Assembly: GCF_002111595.1 (NCBI RefSeq)
Contig: NZ_LUTN01000004.1
Coordinates: forward strand, 226,165 to 290,164
Origin: Lonsdalea britannica
Lineage (GTDB): Bacteria > Pseudomonadota > Gammaproteobacteria > Enterobacterales > Enterobacteriaceae
Direction: 5' to 3'
DNA length: 64,000 nucleotides
The position numbers and the translations under genes were made by a program. A model generated the notes under the pieces. It did no database searches and was not told the origin of the DNA. It saw only the letters and a program-made list of their open reading frames with translations. Below, one piece after another: positions 1 through 10,069 of this stretch; within the stretch, counting starts at the first letter, position 1; each line of letters begins with the position of its first letter.

Positions 1-879
1 TTCGAGCGTGAAAATCTGCACCGCGTGCTGGGGCAAGCGCAACGGCTGGACAGCGTGATCCAACTGATGGATCGCCAGGCCCCCTCACCGACCACCGCGA
101 TTCCGTCCAACATCCCTAACGGCGCCTGGCTGCGTTATCGTAAGAAATTCATCACGCCCGACAATGTGCAAAATGGCGTGATGTTCTGGAACCAATATGA
201 AGACGCCCTGAACCGGGCGTGGCAGATCTATGGCGTGCCGCCGGAAATCATCGTCGGGATTATTGGCGTGGAAACCCGCTGGGGCCGCATCATGGGGAAA
301 ACCCGTATTTTGGATGCGTTAGCCACCCTCTCCTTCGCCTACCCGCGCCGCGCCGCCTATTTCAAAGGCGAACTGGAACAATTTCTGTTGATGGCGCGGG
401 AAGACGGGTTTGATCCGCTGACGCTGCGCGGTTCTTACGCCGGTGCGATGGGATATGGGCAATTCATGCCTTCCGCCTTTAAGAGCTATGCCGTGGACTT
501 TAATGGCGATGGCATACCCAACCTGTGGGATCCCGTCGACGCCATCGGGAGTGTCGCCAACTATTTCAAAGCTCACGGTTGGGTTCGCAATGGTCAGGTG
601 GCCGTAGCCGCCAACGGTCAGGCGTTGAGTCTGGATACCGGATTCAATACCCGCTACTCCGTGAATACGCTGTCCGCCGCAGGCCTGTCGCCGCTCGAAC
701 CACTAACCGGCAGCAAGGAAGTGAGTCTGCTGCGTCTGGATATGGGGAATCGCTACCAGTACTGGTACGGACAACCCAACTTCTACACCATCACCCGCTA
801 CAACCACAGCACCCATTACGCCATGGTGGTCTGGCAGTTGGGCGAGGAAGTGAAAATCGCCCGCAGAAGCCAACTCTGA
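1..879 (+). CDS. mltB: Membrane-bound lytic murein transglycosylase B (5' end outside window)
   Basis: MltB cleaves the MurNAc-GlcNAc bond of peptidoglycan, leaving 1,6-anhydro ends, and is normally a lipoprotein of the outer membrane. The open frame runs back to base 1, so the N-terminus with its signal peptide and lipobox lies outside the window and the GTG at 25 is not the true start. About 292 residues are visible. The catalytic glutamate sits in GVETRWG (codon at 271-273). An EF-hand-like loop (DFNGDGIPNLWD, about 499-534) matches the calcium site known in the E. coli Slt35 fragment. The C-terminal YWYGQPNFYTITRYN segment is typical of the family. The next gene, ddlA, also concerns cell-wall synthesis but is separated by about 190 bases. 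Identity is clear from near-continuous similarity to E. coli MltB. Confidence 0.96.
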   Translation, partial: FERENLHRVLGQAQRLDSVIQLMDRQAPSPTTAIPSNIPNGAWLRYRKKFITPDNVQNGVMFWNQYEDALNRAWQIYGVPPEIIVGIIGVETRWGRIMGKTRILDALATLSFAYPRRAAYFKGELEQFLLMAREDGFDPLTLRGSYAGAMGYGQFMPSAFKSYAVDFNGDGIPNLWDPVDAIGSVANYFKAHGWVRNGQVAVAANGQALSLDTGFNTRYSVNTLSAAGLSPLEPLTGSKEVSLLRLDMGNRYQYWYGQPNFYTITRYNHSTHYAMVVWQLGEEVKIARRSQL

Positions 880-1070
880 CTACGTTATCTGCCCGCCTGA
901 GATGTTGAATCGACTGGCGGGGACTTAGGCGCTTAGGCGATAGTTTCTTCGCTTGCAACGTAAAATCGGATTTCCCGGAATGATTCCCTTGCGCCCAGTG
1001 ACGTTGGCTGTTTTAGTGAGAAGCATCGATCAAGGCTGGGGCAAAGACCTCGCATAACGGAAAGAGTGAT

Positions 1071-2170
1071 ATGACTAAGATTCGAGTTGGCGTGGTGTTC
1101 GGTGGTAAATCGGCAGAACACGAAGTGTCGCTGCAATCCGCCAAAAACATCGTGGAAGCCATTGATAAGGATAAATTCGACGTCGTTCTGCTGGGTATCG
1201 ACAAGCAGGGCGAATGGCATATTAATGATGCCTCCAACTATCTATTGAATGCAGACAATCCGGCGAAGATAGCTCTTAACCGTTCAAGTCAGCATGTCGC
1301 CTTGATCCCTGGTCAGGCCAACCACCAGTTAATCGATACGAAAAGTGCGGACGCCCTGTCCCAGATCGATGTGATCTTCCCGATCGTTCACGGCACATTA
1401 GGTGAAGATGGTTCTCTGCAAGGACTGCTCCGAATGGCCAATATCCCGTTCGTCGGCAGCAGCGTTCTGGGCTCGGCGGTCAGCATGGATAAAGATGTGA
1501 CCAAGCGACTGCTGCGAGATGCCGGACTGCTGGTCGCCCCCTTTGTGACGCTCACCCGCGCAAATCGTCGCCGTTTCGACTTCACCACCATCACGGCTAA
1601 ACTCGGCCTGCCGCTGTTTATCAAACCGGCCAATCAGGCTCTTCCGTCGGCGTTAGCAAAGTTAAAGACGAAGCGTCATTCCGACGCGCGGTCGATCTGG
1701 CGTTCAGCTATGACCATAAGGTGCTGGTGGAGTCCGCGATCGTTGGCCGTGAAATTGAATGCGCCGTCCTGGGCAACGATTTTCCGCAGGCCAGCGTGTG
1801 CGGCGAAATCGTCCTGCACGACGAGTTCTACTCTTACGATACCAAGTACATCGATGAAGACGGCGCAGGCGTCGCTATCCCGGCCCCGCTGCCGGAAGTG
1901 ACCGACGAACGTATTCGGGCCGTGGCGCTGCGCGCTTTCCAGACGCTGGAGTGTCAGGGAATGGCCCGGGTCGATGTATTCCTGACGCAGGATGACGAGA
2001 TCATCATCAACGAAGTCAACACGCTGCCCGGTTTCACCAATATCAGCATGTATCCCAAGCTGTGGCAGGCGAGCGGTATTGGCTATACCGCACTGATAAC
2101 TCAGCTCATCGAACTGGCGCTGGAGCGCTATTCACAAGACAACGCACTACAAAGCTCAGTCCGCGACTGA
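1071..2170 (+). CDS. ddlA: D-alanine--D-alanine ligase A, frameshifted in this sequence
   Basis: DdlA joins two D-alanines with ATP to make the dipeptide of the peptidoglycan stem, in the cytoplasm. The first 189 codons read as DdlA ([19 protein letters not shown]... to KPANQ). The frame then breaks at 1637-1638, and the rest continues in the +2 frame ([20 protein letters not shown]... to the stop at 2170). Restoring one G in the run after CAG gives [14 protein letters not shown], exactly the conserved ATP-grasp stretch, and a full 366-residue protein; E. coli DdlA has 364. The substrate-binding C-terminal motif [16 protein letters not shown] is intact. No stop or other damage is present, so a one-base sequence error is more likely than a real pseudogene. 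DdlB could cover the function if the loss were real. The start ATG at 1071 follows an AAGAGTGAT stretch. Confidence 0.9.
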
Positions 2171-2181
2171 CGCTCATCGAC

Positions 2182-2213
2182 ATCGGGCAAGTTGATAACT
2201 CATCTTGCCCGAT
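2182..2213 (+). terminator. Hairpin downstream of ddlA
   Basis: ATCGGGCAAG (2182-2191) and CTTGCCCGAT (2204-2213) form a perfect 10-bp stem with a 12-base loop, 12 bases after the ddlA stop. The following sequence is pyrimidine-rich (TCACCTTCTCG) but has no clean T run, so termination is inferred. The convergent acetyltransferase gene ends about 95 bases further on. Confidence 0.6.
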
Positions 2214-2307
2214 TCACCTTCTCGTTCCTGGCGATATCGCGCAAACAATCTCCGTTCCCCCTCATCTGGACTCAGCATTCGAGCCCCCAATGCCATCATC
2301 ACGACGC

Positions 2308-2892
2308 TTATCCCGCAAGCGCATCATCTTGGGTCCTCTCTTCGTCGCTGGTCGCGCTCCTCAGGTAAAAAGCCACCGATTCATATTGTTGTAACTCGGC
2401 GATATACAGATGCTGACTGCCCAACAGCTCAAATCCGCTTTTCAGCAGCACCTTGCCAGAGGCGGTATTACCGTCTTTATGACAGCCATATAATCGGTCT
2501 AGGCCAAGTTGCCCAAACGCGAACTGACATATCGCCAGACAGGCTTCCGTGCTGTAGCCGTATCCCCAATATTCCGTCCCCAGCCAATAACCGACCTCCG
2601 GGTAAGCGCTATCCAGCGCCGACAGCGAAATCGCGCCTATGACCTGTCCTTCTGGTCGCAGACATAGGGCAAACGTTATGCTTTTTCCGCTTTGCCAGTT
2701 ATCGTCCAGAGATGCAATCCACGATCTTATGAGTGACTGGGGGCAAGGATAAGGTATATGCACGGCCATAGCGGCGATGCACGGATCACTTTCCAGCAGT
2801 ATGAACAACGTTTCAGCATCGGCATCCCGCAGCGGTCGAAGCGCCAGACGCGGTGTATCGATGAACGGCTGTGGCGGCTTTTCTTTTGTCAT
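2308..2892 (-). CDS. GNAT-family N-acetyltransferase (RimJ/RimL-like)
   Basis: A 194-residue acetyltransferase of the Acetyltransf_3 (RimJ/RimL) branch of the GNAT fold, which moves acetyl from acetyl-CoA to an amino group; the substrate cannot be told from sequence. Visible features are the N-terminal TPRLALRPLRDADAE stretch, the acetyl-CoA binding region around GYWLGTEYWGYGYSTEA, and the downstream NTASGKVLLKSGFELLG motif typical of the family. I place the start at the ATG at 2892, nine codons inside the longest open frame, because TAAGG lies 8 bases upstream of it. It is divergent from nifJ and convergent with ddlA, so probably a single-gene unit. Confidence 0.85.
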   Translation of the reverse strand: MTKEKPPQPFIDTPRLALRPLRDADAETLFILLESDPCIAAMAVHIPYPCPQSLIRSWIASLDDNWQSGKSITFALCLRPEGQVIGAISLSALDSAYPEVGYWLGTEYWGYGYSTEACLAICQFAFGQLGLDRLYGCHKDGNTASGKVLLKSGFELLGSQHLYIAELQQYESVAFYLRSATSDEERTQDDALAG

Positions 2893-3185
2893 AATGTCTA
2901 CCTTACGCGCGCTCCCCACAGAAATGAACGGGACAGTAAGGATTCAGTGGCGACACAGGAAAAAACAGTTCCCGTATTCGTCGCAAGGATGAACGTTTTC
3001 GCCGGACCTGTTATGATCCAAAAATGGTTCGTCTTGCTGTAACAATATTGCTACATACTGTCTGCAGTTGGAATTGAACAGATTTTTAAGACAACTCCGC
3101 GCGCAAACGGCTGTATAACGATCAGTCTTCGCGGTGATAAAACCCGCCCCACAAGGTAATTCGCTCAGCAATTGAAGGTTAAGTC
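2893..3185. other. Divergent intergenic region between GNAT gene and nifJ
   Basis: Holds the upstream regions of the acetyltransferase gene and of nifJ. Open frames crossing it (for example 2944-3171 on the minus strand) have no recognisable protein features. The nifJ ribosome binding site AAGG lies 7 bases before its ATG. I do not see a clear sigma-70 promoter or operator. Confidence 0.5.
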
Positions 3186-6100
3186 ATGATCACCACCGAC
3201 GGTAATAACGCAGTCGCATCCGTGGCCTGGCGAGCTAATGAAGTTATCGCCATTTACCCCATTACGCCCAGTTCGACCATGGCGGAGCAGGCAGCAGCCT
3301 GGTCCAGCGAAAGCCGCCGCAACCTGTGGGGAGACACGCCGCGCGTGATGGAAATGCAGTCGGAAGCCGGCGCCATCGCGACCGTGCACGGCGCACTGCA
3401 AACCGGGGCCCTGGCGACCTCTTTCACATCGTCGCAGGGACTGTTGTTGATGATCCCGACGCTGTACAAACTGGCCGGTCAGTTGACCCCCTTCGTCCTG
3501 CACGTTGCCGCCCGAACGGTTGCAACCCATGCGCTGTCCATTTTCTGCGACCATTCCGATGTGATGGCCGTACGCCAAACCGGCTGTGCCATGCTGTGCG
3601 CCAGCAACGTTCAGGAAGCGCAGGACTTTGCGCTGATTTCTCAGATGGCCAGTCTGAACAGCCGCTTGCCTTTTATTCATTTCTTTGATGGTTTCCGGAC
3701 CTCTCACGAAATCAACAAGATTGAACCGCTGAGCGACGAACAGATCCTGCGACTGCTGCCGCAGAAGTCGATTGATGAGCATCGTGAGCGAGCGCTCACA
3801 CCAGAGCGTCCGGTCATTCGCGGAACGGCGTCCAATCCGGATACCTTCTTCCAGGCGCGTGAAGCGACCAATACCTGGTACAACGATGCCTATCAGCATG
3901 TTGAGCAGGCGATGGATGACTTCGCCGCCGCAACCGGTCGTCAGTACCATCCGTTTGAGTACTACGGACACCCGGAAGCGACCCGCATCATCATCCTGAT
4001 GGGCTCCGGCGTCGGCACCAGCGAAGAAGTCATTGATACGCTGCTCACCCGTGGCGAAAAAGTTGGTGTGGTGAAAGTCCGTCTGTACCGCCCGTTCTCC
4101 GCCCAGCACCTGCTGGACGTGATCCCGCAGACCGCTCAGAACATTGCCGTACTGGACCGAACCAAAGAGCCGGGCGCGCTGGCCGAGCCGCTGTATCTGG
4201 ATGTCATGACCGCCGTCGCCGAGGCTTTCTCACGAGGTGAGCGCCCACTCATGCCTCGCGTGATCGGCGGCCGCTACGGCCTGTCATCTAAAGAATTTAC
4301 GCCGCAGTGCGTCGAAGCCATATTTAAAGAGTTAGCGCTCGCCAACCCGCGCCCGCGCTTCACGGTGGGTATCTACGACGACGTGACGAATCTGTCACTG
4401 CCGCTGTCCGACCTGCCGATGCCGACGCAAGCGTCGCACGAAGCGTTGTTCTATGGTCTGGGCAGCGACGGCACCGTGTCGGCCACCAAGAACTCCATCA
4501 AAATCGTCGGTAATTCCACGCCGATGTTCGTGCAAGGCTACTTCGTGTATGACTCGAAGAAAGCCGGCAGCCTGACCGTATCGCACATGCGCGTCGGCCC
4601 GACGCCGATTAATTCCGCGTACTTGATCGAACAGGCCGACTTCGTGGCCTGCCACCAGTGGCAGTTCATTGATAAATACAGCATGGTCGAACGTCTGAAA
4701 CCGGGCGGAATTTTCCTGATTAACACGCCTTACAGCAGCGAAGACCTGTGGCATCGCCTGCCGCAGGAAGTGCAGGCGGGGCTGAATCAGCGTCAGGCGC
4801 GCGTCTACTGCATCAACGCGGCCAAGATCGCACGTGATTGCCAACTGGGCGCGCGCATCAATACCGTCATGCAGATGGCCTTCTTCCACCTGTCGCAGAT
4901 TTTGCCGGGCGAAGATGCGCGAGAAAAACTGCGCACCGCCATCAACAACAGCTACGGCAGCAAAGGCGTGGAACTGGTCGAACGTAACTGGCGCGCGCTG
5001 GACGCCACGCTGGAAGCGCTGGCGGCCGTGCCGCTGGAGCCGGTCAACCCGAGCAGCCCGCAGCGCCCGCCGGTCGTCTCCGACGCCGCGCCCGACTTCG
5101 TCAAAACCGTGACCGCCGCCATGCTGGCCGGACTGGGCGACACCCTGCCCGTTTCCGCGCTGCCGCCGGACGGCACCTGGCCAACGGGCACCACCCGTTG
5201 GGAAAAACGCAACATCGCGGAAGAAATTCCGTTGTGGAAAGCCGACCTGTGTACCCAGTGCAACCATTGCGTCGCCGCCTGCCCACATGCCGCCATCCGG
5301 GCCAAAGTCGTCCCGGCGGAAGAGATGGAGAGCGCGCCCGCGTCCCTGCAATCGCTGGATGTGAAGGCCCGCGACATGCGCGGCCAGAAATACGTCTTGC
5401 AGGTCGCGCCCGAAGACTGCACCGGCTGTAATCTATGCGTGGAAGTGTGCCCGGCCAAAGATCGTCAGAACCCTGAGATCAAGGCCATCAACATGGAGCC
5501 GCGTCTGGAGCACGTCGAGGAAGAGAAGACGCATTACGACTTCTTCCTGAAGCTGCCGGAAATCGACCGCAACAAGCTGGAACGCATCGACATTCGTACG
5601 TCGCAGCTGATTACACCGCTGTTTGAATACTCCGGCGCCTGTTCCGGCTGCGGTGAAACGCCGTATATCAAGATACTGACCCAGCTGTACGGCGACCGTC
5701 TGCTGGTCGCCAATGCCACGGGGTGCTCGTCGATTTACGGCGGTAACCTGCCAACGACGCCGTGGACCACCGATGCCAACGGCCGCGGCCCGGCTTGGGC
5801 TAACTCGCTATTCGAAGATAACGCCGAGTTCGGTTTAGGCTTCCGTCTGAGCGTGGATCATCATCGCCAGCGCGCCCAGCGCCTGCTGAACCAGTTGGCG
5901 CCTCAGTTATCCACCGAACTGGTCGCGTCTCTGCTGGAAGAAAATATTAAAACCGACGACCGTCGCCAGCAGATCGAGCAGTTGCGCCAGCAGTTGGCCA
6001 CACTGACAAGTCATGAGGCCCGTCAGCTGGCGGAAGAAGCCGATCATCTGGTCGAGAAATCTATCTGGCTGATCGGCGGCGATGGCTGGGCTTACGACAT

Positions 6101-6719
6101 CGGCTATGGCGGTCTGGACCACGTCATGAGCCTGTCGGAAAACGTCAATGTTCTGGTGTTGGATACGCAGTGCTACTCCAACACTGGCGGCCAGCAGTCC
6201 AAGGCGACCCCGCTGGGCGCGGTGACCAAGTTTGGCGAGAACGGCAAGCGTAAAGCGCGTAAAGATCTCGGCATCAACGTCATGATGTACGGACACGTCT
6301 ATGTCGCGCAGATCTCGCTGGGCGCTCAGCTCAACCAGACGATAAAAGCCATTCAGGAAGCTGAAGCATGGCCGGGTCCGTCACTGATTATCGCCTACAG
6401 CCCGTGTGAAGAGCACGGCTACGATCTGGCGTTCAGCCACGATCAGATGCGTCAGTTGACGGCGACCGGCTTCTGGCCGCTGTATCGCTTTGACCCGCGA
6501 CGCACCGCGGAAGGCAAACCGGCCCTGATGACGGACTCGCGTCCGCCTTCCGCCAGCCTGAGCGATACGCTGCTCAAAGAGCAACGATTCCGCCGCCTGA
6601 ATACGCAGATGCCGGAAGAAACGGCCCTGCTGTATGAAGAAGCCGAGCTGGATCTGCGCCGACGCTATGACTTCCTGAATATGATGGCGGGCAAAGCCGA
6701 GAAAAATACGCAGGAATAA
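3186..6719 (+). CDS. nifJ: Pyruvate:ferredoxin (flavodoxin) oxidoreductase
   Basis: A single-chain, thiamine diphosphate-dependent enzyme that oxidises pyruvate and CoA to acetyl-CoA and CO2, passing electrons to flavodoxin or ferredoxin. At 1177 residues it matches the length of E. coli YdbK. The N-terminus begins MITTDGNNAVASVAWRANE with the PITPSSTMAE motif of domain I. Two 4Fe-4S motifs are visible, Cys689/692/695/699 (CTQCNHCVAACP) and Cys745/748/751/755 (CTGCNLCVEVCP). The proximal cluster and cofactor region follows: CSGCGETPY from Cys819, GCSSIYGGNLPTTPW, and the TPP-binding DTQCYSNTGGQQSKAT. AAGG 7 bases upstream supports the start. It is monocistronic, with a good terminator behind it. 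In enteric bacteria this gene is linked to oxidative stress and flavodoxin reduction; that regulation is not visible here. Confidence 0.97.
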   Translation: MITTDGNNAVASVAWRANEVIAIYPITPSSTMAEQAAAWSSESRRNLWGDTPRVMEMQSEAGAIATVHGALQTGALATSFTSSQGLLLMIPTLYKLAGQLTPFVLHVAARTVATHALSIFCDHSDVMAVRQTGCAMLCASNVQEAQDFALISQMASLNSRLPFIHFFDGFRTSHEINKIEPLSDEQILRLLPQKSIDEHRERALTPERPVIRGTASNPDTFFQAREATNTWYNDAYQHVEQAMDDFAAATGRQYHPFEYYGHPEATRIIILMGSGVGTSEEVIDTLLTRGEKVGVVKVRLYRPFSAQHLLDVIPQTAQNIAVLDRTKEPGALAEPLYLDVMTAVAEAFSRGERPLMPRVIGGRYGLSSKEFTPQCVEAIFKELALANPRPRFTVGIYDDVTNLSLPLSDLPMPTQASHEALFYGLGSDGTVSATKNSIKIVGNSTPMFVQGYFVYDSKKAGSLTVSHMRVGPTPINSAYLIEQADFVACHQWQFIDKYSMVERLKPGGIFLINTPYSSEDLWHRLPQEVQAGLNQRQARVYCINAAKIARDCQLGARINTVMQMAFFHLSQILPGEDAREKLRTAINNSYGSKGVELVERNWRALDATLEALAAVPLEPVNPSSPQRPPVVSDAAPDFVKTVTAAMLAGLGDTLPVSALPPDGTWPTGTTRWEKRNIAEEIPLWKADLCTQCNHCVAACPHAAIRAKVVPAEEMESAPASLQSLDVKARDMRGQKYVLQVAPEDCTGCNLCVEVCPAKDRQNPEIKAINMEPRLEHVEEEKTHYDFFLKLPEIDRNKLERIDIRTSQLITPLFEYSGACSGCGETPYIKILTQLYGDRLLVANATGCSSIYGGNLPTTPWTTDANGRGPAWANSLFEDNAEFGLGFRLSVDHHRQRAQRLLNQLAPQLSTELVASLLEENIKTDDRRQQIEQLRQQLATLTSHEARQLAEEADHLVEKSIWLIGGDGWAYDIGYGGLDHVMSLSENVNVLVLDTQCYSNTGGQQSKATPLGAVTKFGENGKRKARKDLGINVMMYGHVYVAQISLGAQLNQTIKAIQEAEAWPGPSLIIAYSPCEEHGYDLAFSHDQMRQLTATGFWPLYRFDPRRTAEGKPALMTDSRPPSASLSDTLLKEQRFRRLNTQMPEETALLYEEAELDLRRRYDFLNMMAGKAEKNTQE

Positions 6720-6740
6720 CAGCTAGTAAGGCAATCGCTA

Positions 6741-6776
6741 CGCCCTGTGCCGACACTCCGGCGCAGGGCGTTTTTT
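6741..6776 (+). terminator. Rho-independent terminator of nifJ
   Basis: CGCCCTGTGCC and GGCGCAGGGCG (one mismatch) form an 11-bp stem with an 8-base loop, followed directly by TTTTTT, 22 bases after the nifJ stop. Confidence 0.9.
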
Positions 6777-6893
6777 ATGGCGGGCAGGCTTATCGACCGC
6801 ATCACCCCCATCTAACGTCATCCCGGTCAGGAAGACATCTCGGTCACTTTTTCATGCCAAAAACGAGCCGCCGCGCTTGTGGGCTTCAAAAAA

Positions 6894-6945
6894 TGTGATT
6901 AGTTACACATGTTGTTTCCCAATTAAGACGATCTGCCCATATAAT
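6894..6945 (+). promoter_or_regulatory. Putative promoter with CRP-like site upstream of ldtA
   Basis: TGTGATTAGTTACACA at 6894-6909 resembles the CRP half-site pair TGTGA-N6-TCACA with one change. A perfect TATAAT lies at 6940-6945, about 72 bases before the ldtA start. No good -35 hexamer is placed 17 bases before it, which would fit an activator-dependent promoter. This is pattern recognition only. Confidence 0.4.
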
Positions 6946-7016
6946 GCGCACAGGTCTCTATTGACCCCAATAACCATTTCCGCCGGTATGGCTTCACACT
7001 CAATTAAGATCCCAAC

Positions 7017-8168
7017 ATGAGTATTCGTGCGATTCTGACGTTCGTTTTGGCTGCTGCCAGCTTTAGCCAGGCAGCTCTGGCCGTAGTCTATCCTCTGCCT
7101 ACCGGTAAAAGTCGGTTGGTGGGTGAAAACATTCACTTTACTATCCCCAGCGATAGCACCCAGCCTCTTGAGCATTTCGCCGCCCAGTTCCAGATGGGGC
7201 TGAGCAATATGATGGAAGCGAATCCGGGGATTGATGTTTACCTGCCCAAACCCGGCAGCGACATGACGATCCCGCAGCAGCTGATCCTCCCGGATACGCC
7301 GCGTCAGGGGATTGTTATCAACAGCGCAGAGATGCGTCTGTACTATTACCCGAAAGGCACCAATACCGTCGTTGTACTGCCGATCGGCATCGGCGAGTTA
7401 GGTAAGGATACTCCGATCAACTGGGTGACCTCAGTACAGCGTAAGAAAGATGGTCCGACATGGACACCGACTGCCGCCATGCATGCTGAGTATGCCGCAC
7501 GCGGTGAGACCCTGCCTGCCGTCTACCCGGCCGGTCCGGATAACCCGATGGGCCTCTATGCGCTGTATATCGGGCGCCTGTATGCCATTCATGGTACCAA
7601 TGCCAACTTCGGCATTGGCCTGCGCGTCAGCCACGGCTGCGTACGTCTGCGTGCCGACGACATCAAATACCTGTTCGATCATGTGCCAGTCGGCACCCGC
7701 GTGCAGTTCATCAATGAACCGGTGAAAGCGACGACGGAACCCGACGGCTCGCGCTACCTCGAAGTTCACCACCCGCTGTCACGCACCGTGGAAGAATTCA
7801 ATGCCGACACGCCGGTTCCGCTAACGCTGACGCCTGCCGTGACCCAAATTCTGGCTGATGCCAGCGTGAACGAAAGCACGGTTAATCAGGTGATTCACGA
7901 TCGCCTGGGCATCCCGCTTAAAGTGAACGGCCCGGCCAACGATCCTGTTTCACCGGCTGAGCCACAGAACGCCGCGCCAGTCGCGCCGCAGACCGTACAG
8001 CAGGCCGCGCCGGAAGCCGCGACGCCTGCCGCGCCAGAGGCCAATCCTCAGGAAGCGCAGCCGCAGTCTGAAAACGTGCAACCGGAAACGACTACGCCGG
8101 ATGCGACAGCAACACCGGAAGAGAACGACACGGCAACGGCGCCTTCAGAGCAGCCAAGCCAGTCTTAA
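7017..8168 (+). CDS. ldtA: L,D-transpeptidase of the LdtA/ErfK type with long C-terminal tail
   Basis: A periplasmic YkuD-family transpeptidase that attaches Braun lipoprotein to peptidoglycan in E. coli LdtA/B/C; other L,D-transpeptidases make 3-3 crosslinks. Residues 1-22 form a signal peptide ending SQAALA. A LysM-like segment spans about 37-86. The catalytic domain (about 98-235) contains His192 ([15 protein letters not shown]) and the nucleophile Cys208 in SHGCVRLR. The stretches [18 protein letters not shown] and [20 protein letters not shown] match ErfK better than YcfS or YnhG. The family is usually about 310 residues. Here residues from about 306 to 383 form a Pro/Ala/Glu/Gln-rich low-complexity tail not seen in E. 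coli. The gene stands alone, with terminators on both sides. Confidence 0.9.
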   Translation: MSIRAILTFVLAAASFSQAALAVVYPLPTGKSRLVGENIHFTIPSDSTQPLEHFAAQFQMGLSNMMEANPGIDVYLPKPGSDMTIPQQLILPDTPRQGIVINSAEMRLYYYPKGTNTVVVLPIGIGELGKDTPINWVTSVQRKKDGPTWTPTAAMHAEYAARGETLPAVYPAGPDNPMGLYALYIGRLYAIHGTNANFGIGLRVSHGCVRLRADDIKYLFDHVPVGTRVQFINEPVKATTEPDGSRYLEVHHPLSRTVEEFNADTPVPLTLTPAVTQILADASVNESTVNQVIHDRLGIPLKVNGPANDPVSPAEPQNAAPVAPQTVQQAAPEAATPAAPEANPQEAQPQSENVQPETTTPDATATPEENDTATAPSEQPSQS

Positions 8169-8177
8169 TACCAACCA

Positions 8178-8205
8178 CAGGGCGGCGCACAGCCGCCCTG
8201 TTCTT
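8178..8205 (+). terminator. Hairpin terminator of ldtA
   Basis: CAGGGCGGC and GCCGCCCTG form a perfect 9-bp GC-rich stem with a 5-base loop, followed by TTCTT, ten bases after the ldtA stop. Confidence 0.75.
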
Positions 8206-8344
8206 CGCGTTACCCCTTTCTCTCCTTTCAGGTTCTACTGACTCGATACAGCCAACGCTGTACGGGCTCAACAGACTGTGCACGAAGGAAAGTGCGCAAA
8301 GCGGCCATCCCTTATTGAATGGCCGGTATTCAGGATAAGCATGG

Positions 8345-9355
8345 TTAGATAAGCGCAGCCTGCTTCAGCTCACTCTTCAGATAGGCGTAATAGATAGGGG
8401 CGGCGATCACGCCGGATAAACCAAAAGCGGCTTCAAACACCAGCATCGCCAACAAAATTTCCCAGGCATGAGCTTTGATCCGCGTTCCGACGATCTGCGC
8501 ATTCAGGAAATATTCCAGCTTGTGGATCAGCATCAGGTATAGCAGAGCGCTCAAGGCCGTCGGCAGCGAGATTGAAAGCGCGGAAATGAACACCATCGCA
8601 TTAGAGATCAAATTTCCGACCACTGGCAGCAGGCCGAAAACGAACGTCAGCACGACCAGCGTTTTTGAAAACGGCAGATGGACCCCAAAGGCCGGCAGGA
8701 CACCCAGTATAAAGATGGCGGAAAGGATCGTATTCACCAGCGAGATTTTCACCTGCGCGAAGACGATATTGCGGAATGACGCCGATAGGAGTGCGATCCG
8801 ATGAAGCAGCTCCATTTTAAGCAATGGCTTGTCCACACGATGATCAACGTTATACAACGAGATGATCGCCCCCAGGATCATGCCTATCAGCATCGTCACG
8901 AAGCCGTGCAGGAAGCTTTTCCCTAAGTTCTGCAAAATCGCCACGTGCTGTTGTAGCCACTGGATCACCTCTTGCTGAAGTTCTTCAACGCTGACCGGCA
9001 GGTAACCTGGCAAAAATGTCATAATCTGGGATTGCACATCACCCAGAATGTACGCGATACGCGCATTGAACACGCGGGTGTCCCTCATCTCCTGCATTAA
9101 CAACCCCACCAACGCAGCAAACGTGACGCTGAGCAAGCTAACAACCAGCGCGCTGATCACCGCGACAACCGCCAAACGGGCTCGCTTGCCGCTGATGACC
9201 TTCTGAAAATGAGGGGTCAGCAGGTTGATGATTTCGTACACCAGAAAACCGGCGATAAAACAAGCCAGTAAACGCAGCTGAATCAACAGCAGCAATCCTC
9301 CCATGATAAAGACAAAACTTAACAAGCGGGCTTGTTTCAAATTCAACAACTGCAT
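8345..9355 (-). CDS. ydiK: AI-2E family inner-membrane permease (YdiK-like)
   Basis: A 336-residue polytopic membrane protein of the AI-2E/PerM (UPF0118) family. Members include the proposed autoinducer-2 exporter TqsA, but the substrate of most, including YdiK, is not established. Hydrophobic segments can be seen near residues 8-42, 62-86, 150-170, 205-225, 230-262 and 268-325. The conserved family stretch FGLLPVVGNLISN is present, and the C-terminal segment ends with charged residues. AGGA seven bases before the ATG supports the start. It is convergent with ldtA and has no operon partner. Confidence 0.85.
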   Translation of the reverse strand: MQLLNLKQARLLSFVFIMGGLLLLIQLRLLACFIAGFLVYEIINLLTPHFQKVISGKRARLAVVAVISALVVSLLSVTFAALVGLLMQEMRDTRVFNARIAYILGDVQSQIMTFLPGYLPVSVEELQQEVIQWLQQHVAILQNLGKSFLHGFVTMLIGMILGAIISLYNVDHRVDKPLLKMELLHRIALLSASFRNIVFAQVKISLVNTILSAIFILGVLPAFGVHLPFSKTLVVLTFVFGLLPVVGNLISNAMVFISALSISLPTALSALLYLMLIHKLEYFLNAQIVGTRIKAHAWEILLAMLVFEAAFGLSGVIAAPIYYAYLKSELKQAALI

Positions 9356-10069
9356 GATGGCGTCCTGTGTCCGTAATGCTGCGTCAAAAGCATCGCCTTC
9401 CTCTGTTCACTGATACAGAGAACCCCCAAGAAAGAGCGACGATCTGACAATGAAATGCTTTTTCCGCAATTATTCTTAGCGTTTTACCTCAGAAACACCA
9501 GCGGCAATTTGCCGCCGTTCCTTGCCTAACGTCCGATCGAGGCTGACTACGCTGTCAATGCGGCAGACGCCTGCGCTGGCTCTCCTCGCCATCATCTTAC
9601 CCTTACCGGTCACCCGCCTTATTAAGCCACTACGATAATTAATATCACTGGTAATATTAGGGTTATTAGTCTCTAGGGAATAACGATCAATTCATTAAAA
9701 TATCAATTCATTTTTACACGTTGTAATAACAGGATTGCATCTCCCGGAATCATTTGACCCAATAATTAGGGATATGCCTTCGCTAACTTAATGAATAATA
9801 GAGGGGCGAGAGGGGTTAGCTCAGAAAGTATTATTCTAGACGTAGACGATAACGAATAAGAACATGAGAGATAAGTAAATATTATTTATGAGATATGGCA
9901 TAGAAATGTCTAAAGGCAGCGTGGTCAACTCCCTCTACTTACTTATTAAGTTCTCTAATTAGAAATAAAATTTTCATAAAACGTAGGTATAAATTTCCCA
10001 ACGGGCGGACGACAGCGATACAAAACGTATATCTGTCGTTCCCACGAGAAATGCCACGAGGAGTCTGAG
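9356..10069. other. 714-base AT-rich intergenic region
   Basis: Between the ydiK start and the end of the PAS-like gene. Both flanking genes run on the minus strand, so ydiK's promoter should lie at its left end. Base composition falls sharply from about 9640 onward (runs such as ATTATTTATGAGATATGG). A small perfect palindrome, GCGGCAATTTGCCGC, lies at 9501-9515. I find no convincing open frame, RNA gene or mobile-element end. It may be the decayed remnant of an insertion. Confidence 0.5.

Noticed and set aside
2944..3171. A 75-codon minus-strand frame between the GNAT gene and nifJ
   Set aside because: No ribosome binding site and no protein-like features; it covers the likely promoter region.
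3165..5458. Long minus-strand open frames opposite nifJ (3165-4109, 4395-5351, 4952-5458)
   Set aside because: They are antisense shadows of a clear, full-length NifJ. They are rich in Arg, Gly and Gln and have no family motifs.
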